Below, one piece after another: positions 1 to 4,844 of a DNA stretch of 5,568 nt (position 1 is its first letter; the number at the start of each line of letters is the position of its first letter). Source of the stretch: Chloroflexota bacterium. GTDB lineage: Bacteria; Chloroflexota; Limnocylindria; Limnocylindrales; Limnocylindraceae. The notes under the pieces are model-generated. The model saw only the letters and a list, made by a program, of their open reading frames with translations. It ran no database searches and had not been told where the DNA came from. The DNA lies in assembly GCA_009692905.1 (NCBI GenBank), contig SHYI01000067.1, positions 1-5,568 of the forward strand, in the 5' to 3' direction. A program made the translations under genes and the position numbers.

Positions 1-1
1 G

Positions 2-211
2 CTCATTCAGCGTGAGGTGCGCCTCATCCTCGACGATGTGGGCCGGCTCGGCGAGCGCGTAGAGAGCCTTGAAACGCACTTCGGGCAGGCGAATAAGGAC
101 ATCGAGCAGATCAAGATCTCCTCAAAGAAGGTGCTTGACCGAGGCGAGAAGATCGAACGGGTAGAACTCACTGCGGGCGATGAGGCTTCAGCCCCAGCCC
201 TGAAAGATTGA
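2..211 (+). CDS. rmuC: RmuC-family DNA recombination protein, C-terminal fragment
   Basis: This is the last 69 residues of a gene that begins upstream of the window; the frame is open from position 2 to the TGA at 209-211. The visible part contains DDVGRLGERVESLETHFGQA, followed by a Lys/Glu-rich helix and the RGEKIERVEL segment. This is the C-terminal pattern of RmuC proteins (PF02646), in which a coiled-coil region and a nuclease-like domain lie upstream. RmuC is known in E. coli as a factor limiting inversions at short inverted repeats and is thought to act on DNA ends. The catalytic region is outside the window, so activity cannot be judged. The last dozen residues (Ala/Ser/Pro-rich) are unconserved tail. 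The GTG at 17 is internal, not the start. No terminator is evident in the 68 nt to the next gene, so the microproteins downstream may be cotranscribed. Confidence 0.82.
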   Translation, partial: LIQREVRLILDDVGRLGERVESLETHFGQANKDIEQIKISSKKVLDRGEKIERVELTAGDEASAPALKD

Positions 212-270
212 GTTATTTCGGCGGATCGGCTACCGTTTTCGCCAGGGTTGAAGTTCAGCCCAAACGTTAG

Positions 271-275
271 GGAGG
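271..275 (+). promoter_or_regulatory. Shine-Dalgarno of the 56-residue membrane microprotein
   Basis: A GGAGG core lies 4 nt before the ATG at 280. It is one of the strongest ribosome-binding sites in the window, and it is the main reason to accept the short reading frame downstream as a real gene. Confidence 0.75.
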
Positions 276-279
276 AAAC

Positions 280-450
280 ATGGATTCGAAGAACCTGTAC
301 ATCGTGGCTGCGGTTGCCAGCCTTGCGCTTTCGCTTGCGCACTACTTCGGCGCTGGCTTTGCCCAGAGCACGGAGACCGCCATCTACATCGGCCTGTGGG
401 TCCCAGCGATCCTTTCGCTCGGCAGCCTGCTCGCAAAGAAGAGCAAGTGA
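280..450 (+). CDS. Small hypothetical membrane protein, 56 aa, two predicted helices
   Basis: The function is unknown. The frame starts at ATG 280 behind a strong GGAGG and ends at TGA 448-450. Two hydrophobic stretches are visible: residues about 6-24 (LYIVAAVASLALSLAHYFGA) and about 34-51 (AIYIGLWVPAILSLGSLL). They are separated by a short polar turn (QSTET), and the protein ends in the basic tail AKKSK. This predicts a hairpin of two membrane helices with the Lys-rich tail in the cytoplasm. The codons look like those of the neighbouring genes. It lies 68 nt after rmuC on the same strand and overlaps the next tiny frame by 4 nt. It is too short for most gene callers. I know of no assigned function for this kind of protein and infer none. 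Confidence 0.68.
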   Translation: MDSKNLYIVAAVASLALSLAHYFGAGFAQSTETAIYIGLWVPAILSLGSLLAKKSK

Positions 451-530
451 ACGACCCGATCGTCTTCGTGCTTGGTTTCCTGGTAAGCCTCCCAGTTCTC
501 TGGGCGGCGTATAAGGATCTTCGCAGCTAA
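447..530 (+). CDS. Putative 27-aa single-helix membrane microprotein
   Basis: A GTG at 447 overlaps the TGA of the preceding gene as GTGA, and the frame runs 27 codons to TAA 528-530. The product begins NDPIVFVLGFLVSLPVLWAA and continues YKDLRS: a polar N-terminus, one hydrophobic helix (about residues 5-21) and a charged tail. This is a plausible single-pass membrane peptide. There is no strong Shine-Dalgarno of its own (only purine-rich AAAGAAGAG nearby), so translation would depend on coupling to the 56-residue gene. The frame stops 20 nt before the terminator stem, so it fills the rest of the transcript. The alternative is a chance open frame: 27 codons without a stop is not rare in GC-rich DNA. 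The overlap geometry and clean helix pattern are the evidence in its favour. Confidence 0.42.
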   Translation: MNDPIVFVLGFLVSLPVLWAAYKDLRS

Positions 531-550
531 CGCTGGCGATCAGATAAGGG

Positions 551-590
551 CGCCTCGTTGCGGCTGATGCCGCGGCGGGGCGTTTTTATT
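551..590 (+). terminator. Rho-independent terminator, strong
   Basis: A 14-bp stem pairs 551-564 with 569-582 around a TGAT loop. All positions pair, including a few G-U, and the stem is followed by TTTTTATTT. It ends the plus-strand rmuC/microprotein transcript. The T-tract overlaps the stop codon of the convergent cytidine deaminase gene (586-588). On the minus strand the hairpin lacks a good U-tract, so it would stop that transcript less efficiently, but it could protect its 3' end. Confidence 0.88.
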
Positions 591-1032
591 TACCGATATT
601 CTCCGGGCCGAATGAGTTTGGAAGCAGCAGATCAAACGGGTAGCGGTTGATTCGTAGGATCTCGAGTCGCTCGTCGAGGTTCACCGCAACGATGGGGATT
701 GACAGCGACGCTGCGAATTCGCGAATGCGCTGACGGCAGATGCCACACGGAGCTGGCGCCTCAGCGGGCGACTGCACGGCAAATGCCAGCGCGACGGCAC
801 GCGCGTCAGTCGCCAGGCGCATCGCATTCATCGTGTGCTGTTCTGCGTGCACGGTCAGGGTGTAGTCAACACCCTCCATGTTCGCGCCAACGTGTATCCC
901 GCCGTTCTCGTCAGCTGCCGCAGCGCCAACCGTGTAACCGGAATACGGCGCGTATGCGCGCGGACGAATGGCGCGCGCCGCCGCAACCAGCTTCGCCTCA
1001 ATCGGCGTGAGGTCGGCCTCAGTGATTCTCAC
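586..1032 (-). CDS. cdd: Cytidine deaminase
   Basis: It hydrolyses cytidine or deoxycytidine to (deoxy)uridine plus ammonia, a cytosolic pyrimidine-salvage step. Counting from the GTG at 1032, the 148-residue product has YAPYSGYTVGAA near residue 27, the substrate-binding pattern GANMEG (Asn51, Glu53), the zinc/proton-shuttle motif HAE (His62, Glu64), and PCGIC (Cys96, Cys99). It closes with LLPNSFGPENIG, the family's usual C-terminal signature. The length is that of short, tetramer-type enzymes. Those commonly use Cys-Ala-Glu, whereas here the first zinc ligand is His, as in the longer E. coli enzyme. I chose the GTG at 1032 because it forms a GTGA overlap with the upstream stop and has GGTGGAG at 1045-1039, 6 nt away. 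A GTG at 1044 is possible, and the open frame runs back to 1125 without family similarity. It is the last gene of the minus-strand operon. Confidence 0.9.
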   Translation of the reverse strand: MRITEADLTPIEAKLVAAARAIRPRAYAPYSGYTVGAAAADENGGIHVGANMEGVDYTLTVHAEQHTMNAMRLATDARAVALAFAVQSPAEAPAPCGICRQRIREFAASLSIPIVAVNLDERLEILRINRYPFDLLLPNSFGPENIGK

Positions 1033-1988
1033 CGTGGACTCCACCCCTCTACTTGGCTGATCAGTCGGCGAATGTGCAGCGCATGTAGCGGCGCAAACGG
1101 GAGTGACCAGATGCGCTTGAGCCACGCCTCGGAACCGAGTGAGCAGGCGTCGGCCCCCGCCCAGCCGTATTCGCGCACGTCGTTGAAGGTGCGCACGCCA
1201 CCGCCCGCAATGATCGGGAGCTTGATCCCCGCCTCACGAAGTTCGCTCACCACGCGCAGCCCGATCGGCTTGATCGCGCGACCTGAGAGGCCGCCGTAGC
1301 GGTTCTTCAGCAGCGGTGCGCCCGTTGCAGGGTCAAGGCGGAGGCCCTTCACGGTGTTGATGGCAGAGATGGCAGCGACCCCCGTCGCCTCGGCAAGACG
1401 CGCATGCTCCAGGTAGTCGAAGTCGGGGGAGAGCTTCAGGATCACCGGGAAGCGCGAAGCGGGCACCGCACGTCGCAGCACCTCTTCAATGATTGCGCTG
1501 AAGTCGAAGTTGACGTTGTGGCACGAGACATTGAACTCCACGGCGGCGAGCTCACCCGGCTTGGCGCGGCGGTTCACCGTCTCCACGAGCGATGAGAACT
1601 CATCGGCACTAAAGCCACCGAGCGAGAGGATGCGGTTCTGCTCGCTCGTGCGCGGGAAGTACTCATCGAAGTAGCGCTCAACCCCAATGTTCGACCAGCC
1701 GAACGCGTTGAGCCAACCACCATCTGCCTCTTGGAGTGCGCCGCGATAGAGGCGGAAGAACTCGAGGAGGTCGGTTGGCCCCCACGACTCACGCAGGGTG
1801 AAGTGCCCCTCGCGCGGCTGCTCGGTAACGGTGCGCACGGTGACCGCGCCGAAGCGGCGCAGGTCGACGAAGTTTACGAGCGGCGAGAGGCCGGTGATCG
1901 CGAAGCGGCCCTTCGGTGCGCCGTAGCCAAGGAGGCTTGAACTGGTGACCAGACGATTCCGAAGCTGGATCCCGTTCAGGTCAATCAT
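1029..1988 (-). CDS. pyrD: Class 1 dihydroorotate dehydrogenase-like flavoprotein
   Basis: This is a 319-residue FMN TIM-barrel protein of the DHO_dh family (PF01180). Family members oxidise dihydroorotate to orotate in UMP synthesis. Against the Lactococcus class 1A enzyme I can place the catalytic cysteine (NVSC, Cys156), the four orotate-contacting asparagines (Asn94, Asn153, Asn158, Asn211), the FMN lysine in LKLSPD (Lys185), and the phosphate-binding GGLSG (232-236) and AGGGV (261-265). There is no N-terminal membrane segment, and Cys rather than Ser argues against class 2. Several conserved positions differ: the TKT lysine is Arg52, the following GN is Gly-His, SCPN is SCHN, and GLPN is GWSN. 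The loop after the cysteine is short. No pyrK-like gene is nearby, so 1B is unsupported. It starts at ATG 1988, overlapping the azlD stop by 4 nt, with no clear Shine-Dalgarno. The substrate could differ from dihydroorotate, and the symbol is family-level. Confidence 0.8.
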   Translation of the reverse strand: MIDLNGIQLRNRLVTSSSLLGYGAPKGRFAITGLSPLVNFVDLRRFGAVTVRTVTEQPREGHFTLRESWGPTDLLEFFRLYRGALQEADGGWLNAFGWSNIGVERYFDEYFPRTSEQNRILSLGGFSADEFSSLVETVNRRAKPGELAAVEFNVSCHNVNFDFSAIIEEVLRRAVPASRFPVILKLSPDFDYLEHARLAEATGVAAISAINTVKGLRLDPATGAPLLKNRYGGLSGRAIKPIGLRVVSELREAGIKLPIIAGGGVRTFNDVREYGWAGADACSLGSEAWLKRIWSLPFAPLHALHIRRLISQVEGWSPR

Positions 1989-2317
1989 GCGCCAAGGATA
2001 GCGCGCAGTGCGAGCACCACCAACACGGAGAGCACCATGCCTACAAGTAGGTTGCCCCGCCAGCGGCCCGCAGCGGCGCCAGCGAACACGGCAACCGCCT
2101 CAGGGCCAACGGTGAAGACACCGCCCTGCACAAACACCGATGCCGCAGCGATCGCGCCCAGCACCGCTGGGCCGATCAGCCGAAGGTACTCAAGGACGGC
2201 GGGTGGCAGGCGATCAATGCCAGGGACCAGCATCGGTAGTGCGCGCGCCGCATACGTGCCGAGCCCGCCAAGGATCGCGAGCGGAACCAGATCGGCGCTC
2301 AAGAGATCGTTGTTCAC
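1985..2317 (-). CDS. azlD: AzlD-family branched-chain amino-acid transport subunit
   Basis: This is the 110-residue small partner of AzlC in the LIV-E exporter family (PF05437). AzlCD pairs export branched-chain amino acids and analogues such as azaleucine across the inner membrane. Four hydrophobic segments are visible, at about residues 9-30, 46-65, 70-84 and 88-108. The family pattern appears as GTYAARALPML (20-30) and LRLIGPAVLGAIAA (45-58). The size is typical. The start is GTG 2317, which overlaps the azlC stop as GTGA and is preceded by GGAGG at 2327-2323 with a 5-nt spacer, so it has both a coupling signal and its own binding site. Its stop overlaps the ATG of the dehydrogenase gene. 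I see nothing odd in it. The transported solute in this organism is inferred from the family only. Confidence 0.86.
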   Translation of the reverse strand: MNNDLLSADLVPLAILGGLGTYAARALPMLVPGIDRLPPAVLEYLRLIGPAVLGAIAAASVFVQGGVFTVGPEAVAVFAGAAAGRWRGNLLVGMVLSVLVVLALRAILGA

Positions 2318-3015
2318 GCGCGCCTCCGAAAGAGCGCGAGCCCGGCGAGTGGTCCAACGAGGCCGCCGATCATGATTGCGGCACTCGGATCAATCAGGAG
2401 CGCTGCGGCAACTGCGCTGCTACAGCCAACCAGAAGCGCAACGAGCGCCGCGCGATCCTTGACCAACCCGATCGCAAGACCAGCCATTGCCGCCGGGAAG
2501 ACCACATCGAGACCGATGGTCGCTGGATTCGGAAGTGCGGCGCCCGCGAGCCACCCGGCGATTGTTGCGAGGTTCCAAGGAATGAAGATCGAGAACCCCG
2601 CATACCAGGCACCTTTTATGTCGATTCTGCCAAGGCGTGCAATGTGTGCCGTGGTGAGGGCGAACGCTTCGTCGGTGAGCAGATACGCAAGTCCCGCCCG
2701 TAGTTTCAGCGAGAGCTTTGCGGTGTACGGCGCAACCGACGCAGAGTAGAGGAGGTGTCGTGCATTGAGCAGCCAGACCAGCAGCACGATTGACGGCCAC
2801 GGTGTGTTGACGACGAGCAGACCAACAGCGGCAAATTGTGATGCGCCAGCAAAGAGAATCGAGCTGAAGGCGATCGCCTCAACGAGTGAGAGCCCACCCT
2901 GGCGCGCGGTAAAGCCGAAGATGCCACCAACGATGATGGCAATGGCCCAGATACCAAGGGAGTCAACAACGAGGCGCCGTCGCGCGGTGCTCAGTACGGC
3001 AACAGCTCCGCTCAT
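2314..3015 (-). CDS. azlC: AzlC-family branched-chain amino-acid exporter subunit
   Basis: This is the 233-residue large subunit of an AzlCD-type exporter (PF03591), an integral inner-membrane protein. Family motifs are clear and in order: FAGASQF (55-61), the charged NARHLLYS (84-91), TDEAFAL (114-120), an aromatic PWN segment with GALP-like turn (146-163), and FPAAMAGL (173-180). The remaining sequence is a series of hydrophobic helices, ending in the basic tail FRRRA. Length is normal. ATG 3015 overlaps the stop of the oxidoreductase gene as ATGA. There is no recognisable Shine-Dalgarno upstream, so reinitiation after the preceding gene is likely. The basic stretch ARRRL (11-15) before the first helix fits a cytoplasmic N-terminus. 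An Lrp-type or amino-acid-responsive regulator often accompanies such genes, but none is in this window. Confidence 0.9.
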   Translation of the reverse strand: MSGAVAVLSTARRRLVVDSLGIWAIAIIVGGIFGFTARQGGLSLVEAIAFSSILFAGASQFAAVGLLVVNTPWPSIVLLVWLLNARHLLYSASVAPYTAKLSLKLRAGLAYLLTDEAFALTTAHIARLGRIDIKGAWYAGFSIFIPWNLATIAGWLAGAALPNPATIGLDVVFPAAMAGLAIGLVKDRAALVALLVGCSSAVAAALLIDPSAAIMIGGLVGPLAGLALFRRRA

Positions 3016-3497
3016 TGAGGCGTTGGCTCAAGAATGACAACTGGGATCTCTCGCGAAGTCTTCCGTGCATACGCCGCGTACACGCCGTACGTCGCATCAT
3101 CAGTTGCACGTAGGTATGCCAGCCGCTCTTCACCGGCGGCAATGCGCGCACGATATGGACGTCGGAAACGCTTGTAGATGATCGTGACGCTCGGCTCGGC
3201 CTCAATGTTGTGATACCAGGCGGGATGCCCTTCGCGGCCGTAGTTGCTGGCGGTCACCACAATGCGCTTACCGTCGGGGAGATAGGTGAGCACGACGCGA
3301 CGTGGCGTACCGCTGCGTCGCCCAATCGTCTCCAGAATGATTCCCGGTCGTCCACCAAGGTTGGGCGAAACCCAGCCGTTCGTGGCGAGCGCGAGGCGCG
3401 CGTGGATCGGCGCCACAAGTCCAATCAGCCGACCGAACCAGCGCTGTGCCCCCTTCAGCCACGAAGGGCGCCGTGCCGCCCAATCGTCGCCTGGCAT
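3012..3497 (-). CDS. Deazaflavin (F420)-dependent nitroreductase-family protein, Ddn-like
   Basis: This 161-residue split beta-barrel protein resembles the F420H2-dependent oxidoreductase family (PF04075; Mycobacterium Ddn and relatives). In that family reduced F420 is used to reduce quinones, enones or nitro compounds. Recognisable motifs are TIGRRSGTPR (57-66, cofactor phosphate region), a hydrophobic strand with DGKRIVVTASNYG (75-87), HPAWYHN (91-97), the Tyr-rich YGVYAAYARKTSREIP (137-152) and terminal VVILEP. The N-terminus has an amphipathic helix (residues about 12-30) resembling the membrane-leaning helix of quinone-reducing members. The physiological substrate cannot be read from sequence. 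The cofactor suggests an F420-making organism, but some relatives bind other flavins or heme. ATG 3497 abuts the channel gene's TAA directly (TAAATG), with no good Shine-Dalgarno, which implies coupled translation. Confidence 0.82.
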   Translation of the reverse strand: MPGDDWAARRPSWLKGAQRWFGRLIGLVAPIHARLALATNGWVSPNLGGRPGIILETIGRRSGTPRRVVLTYLPDGKRIVVTASNYGREGHPAWYHNIEAEPSVTIIYKRFRRPYRARIAAGEERLAYLRATDDATYGVYAAYARKTSREIPVVILEPTPQ

Positions 3498-4190
3498 TTA
3501 GCGCTCGGCGAAGAGGTAGCGAACGGAGAGTGCGGCCACGACCGCACCGATGAGCGGCCCAACGATGTAGACGACGGCCCCCGACAGGTCGCCAAATGCC
3601 AACGCTGGGCCAAACCAGCGCGCCGGGTTCATTGCCGCGCCGGTGAGCGGTCCGCCCACCATGATGTCGGCGATGATCACGCCGCCAATGAGGAGTGCAC
3701 CGAGCTGTGGGGCGCGCTTATCAACGGCGGTCAGGAGTACGGCGTAGACCAACACAGCAGTAAGGACCGCCTCGATGGCGATCGCCGTGACCTGGGTCAG
3801 GCCAGCAGCAACAGCGGGTGATCCGCCGCCTGCAACTGACCAGGCGGTGTCGCCTGGCTCGAAGCCGCCGAAGGCGAGCTTGAGGGCGAACCCAGCGGCA
3901 ACGGCGCCGACCAGCTGGGCCGCGATGTAGCGGATCCCCTCAATGGTTCGGACCTTGCCGACCAGCCAGAGGGCCACGGTCACCACCGGGTTGAACTGCC
4001 CGCCACTGATCGGGGCGAAGGCGGTGCCAAGGGCGGCAAGAACGAGGCCGTGGGCGAGGGCGATCCCGATAAGGCCGACCGCCCCGCCGGTCTGGGCGTC
4101 CATGATCACCGCGCCCGCTCCGACCACGAAGAAGAGGAAGGTGCCGATCACCTCAGCGGCGAGGGCGGCGACGAGGGTTCGACTGGGCAT
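3498..4190 (-). CDS. Aquaporin / MIP-family channel
   Basis: This is a 230-residue major intrinsic protein (PF00230) with six predicted membrane helices at roughly 8-29, 37-58, 85-106, 133-155, 163-181 and 203-223, plus two half-helix loops. The first loop reads SGGQFNPVVT, so the canonical NPA is NPV (Asn67-Val69). The second is standard NPAR (Asn188-Arg191). By hand alignment to E. coli AqpZ, the selectivity-filter positions are His47, Ile176, Ala185 and Arg191, against Phe, His, Thr and Arg in AqpZ. This is the combination associated with plant tonoplast channels that pass water and often ammonia or urea. There is no long GlpF-type insertion, so a glycerol facilitator is less likely. I chose ATG 4190 for its GGAGG (4204-4200, 9-nt spacer) and family-like N-terminus. 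An in-frame ATG at 4235 adds 15 unconserved residues. It is the first gene of the six-gene operon. Confidence 0.9.
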   Translation of the reverse strand: MPSRTLVAALAAEVIGTFLFFVVGAGAVIMDAQTGGAVGLIGIALAHGLVLAALGTAFAPISGGQFNPVVTVALWLVGKVRTIEGIRYIAAQLVGAVAAGFALKLAFGGFEPGDTAWSVAGGGSPAVAAGLTQVTAIAIEAVLTAVLVYAVLLTAVDKRAPQLGALLIGGVIIADIMVGGPLTGAAMNPARWFGPALAFGDLSGAVVYIVGPLIGAVVAALSVRYLFAER

Positions 4191-4199
4191 TCGTAGGGA

Positions 4200-4204
4200 C
4201 CTCC
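4200..4204 (-). promoter_or_regulatory. Shine-Dalgarno of the aquaporin gene
   Basis: GGAGG on the minus strand lies 9 nt before the ATG at 4190. It decides the start in favour of 4190 over the in-frame ATG at 4235, which has no comparable purine run at proper distance. Confidence 0.7.
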
Positions 4205-4236
4205 ACGAGTCTTCGGGGGGCCAGCGGCACCCCATT

Positions 4237-4259
4237 GGGGCTGATTGTAGGGCAGCCCC
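4237..4259. promoter_or_regulatory. Inverted repeat enclosing a candidate -10 box for the minus-strand operon
   Basis: Seven-base arms GGGGCTG (4237-4243) and CAGCCCC (4253-4259) flank a 9-base centre. On the minus strand the centre contains TACAAT (4249-4244), a five-of-six match to the -10 hexamer. A start near 4237 would give a leader of about 45 nt before the aquaporin ATG. The -35 region (about 4267-4272, CTCATC on the minus strand) is poor, so an activator or another sigma factor may be needed, or this is not the promoter. The arms could be an operator. GGGG at 4237-4240 can also pair with CCCC at 4230-4233, so the symmetry may be coincidental in GC-rich DNA. Confidence 0.33.
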
Positions 4260-4405
4260 TATGAGAGATGAGCGGGATGCCGTATGCTACGGAGGTCCCC
4301 CGGGCTTCGGTGGACATAAGCACGCACGCACGCGACCGAGATCAGTCAACCGTTCCCATCCAGGGCTCGCGAGACCAGCATCGGACCACGAGGCGAGCCA
4401 GCACT
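4260..4405. other. Divergent intergenic region without recognised element
   Basis: This stretch must hold the promoter of the zinc-ribbon gene, and probably part of the control of the minus-strand operon. I see only a weak plus-strand -10-like TATGCT at 4283-4288 without a matching -35, and a short tandem GCAC run of nearly four copies at 4320-4334. No riboswitch or small RNA fold that I know is evident. If TATGCT is used, the leader would exceed 100 nt. Confidence 0.3.
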
Positions 4406-4410
4406 AGGAG
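4406..4410 (+). promoter_or_regulatory. Shine-Dalgarno of the zinc-ribbon gene
   Basis: AGGAG lies 8 nt before the ATG at 4419. It overlaps the in-frame GTG at 4410, so that GTG cannot be served by it. This places the start at 4419. Confidence 0.8.
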
Positions 4411-4418
4411 TGAACGGA

Positions 4419-4781
4419 ATGTACACAGACAAGAACTTGGTCTGCCAGGATTGCAGCCAGGAATTCGTATTCACAGCGCGGGACCAGGAGTTCTACGCTG
4501 AGCGCGGCTTCACAGAGCCAAAGCGCTGCACACCATGCCGCAATGCCCGTAAGGCGCAGCGCGAGGGTGGTTCAGCGGGTGGCGGCTTCGGCGGCTACAC
4601 CGGTGGCAGCTCTTACAGCGCCGGCGGCTACGGCGCCCCACGCGCACCTCGCGGACCACGCGAGTTGCACCCAGCAACCTGCTCGGATTGCGGCAAGGAG
4701 ACCATGGTCCCCTTCCTGCCAACCAGCGGCAAGCCGGTTTACTGCGACAACTGCTTCTCGACCCGACGCCCAGCGCGCTGA
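4419..4781 (+). CDS. Two-module zinc-ribbon protein with Gly/Ser/Tyr-rich linker
   Basis: The 120-residue product has eight cysteines in four CxxC pairs. The N-terminal module (1-45) has CQDC (9-12), EFVFTARDQEFYAERGF and CTPC (37-40) followed by a basic RNARKAQR. It matches the probable zinc-ribbon family zf-trcl (PF13451). A linker (about 50-80) rich in Gly, Ser, Tyr and Arg follows, looking disordered and RNA-binding-like. The C-terminal module has CSDC (88-91), the MVPFLPTSGKPVYC pattern and CDNC (109-112), then a basic tail. Such proteins are frequent in Chloroflexota and some other phyla; their role is not established. Zinc binding is a firm inference from the cysteine spacing, while nucleic-acid binding is a guess from the basic and Gly-rich parts. 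It stands alone, divergent from the operon and convergent with purB. Confidence 0.88.
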   Translation: MYTDKNLVCQDCSQEFVFTARDQEFYAERGFTEPKRCTPCRNARKAQREGGSAGGGFGGYTGGSSYSAGGYGAPRAPRGPRELHPATCSDCGKETMVPFLPTSGKPVYCDNCFSTRRPAR

Positions 4782-4807
4782 GTCCAGTAGCTCTTAGAGC
4801 AACCCGG

Positions 4808-4844
4808 ACGGCCGGGACCCTTCGGGGTCTCGGCCGTTCGATTT
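4808..4844. terminator. Hairpin terminator between convergent genes, cUUCGg loop
   Basis: A 13-bp stem pairs 4808-4820 with 4825-4837 around TTCG closed by C-G, the very stable tetraloop, when read on the plus strand. Only one G-U pair interrupts it. The downstream T-tract is poor (TCGATTT), and on the minus strand there is essentially none. It sits 27 nt after the zinc-ribbon stop and just past the purB stop, so it probably serves both convergent transcripts, perhaps with help from Rho. A small inverted repeat GCTC/GAGC at 4790-4800 precedes it. Confidence 0.72.

Noticed and set aside
7..342. Minus-strand open frame opposite rmuC and the first microprotein
   Set aside because: It is Ser/Arg-rich, overlaps the recognised RmuC C-terminus in antisense, and has no start signal or family pattern.
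1033..1125. N-terminal extension of cytidine deaminase to position 1125
   Set aside because: The extension lies inside the dehydrogenase gene, has no family similarity and lacks a suitable start signal. The GTGA overlap and GGTGGAG support 1032.
2140..2703. Long plus-strand open frame (187 codons) opposite azlC/azlD
   Set aside because: It runs antisense to two genes with clear family motifs. Its Arg/Glu/Asp-rich composition is what an antisense frame of hydrophobic GC-rich codons gives, and it shows no domain.
3210..3821. Plus-strand open frame (203 codons) opposite the Ddn-like gene and the aquaporin gene
   Set aside because: It spans two well-supported minus-strand genes and has low-complexity Arg/His/Asp content and no recognisable motif. 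It is an antisense shadow.
4191..4235. Aquaporin start at ATG 4235
   Set aside because: The extra 15 residues are polar and unlike MIP N-termini, and the GGAGG at 4204-4200 is placed for the ATG at 4190.
4320..4334. Tandem GCAC repeat as a CRISPR or satellite element
   Set aside because: Fewer than four 4-base units with no spacers or flanking repeats. It is probably simple-sequence chance.
4410..4418. Zinc-ribbon start at GTG 4410
   Set aside because: The GTG overlaps the AGGAG ribosome-binding site itself. The family-like N-terminus begins MYTDK at 4419.
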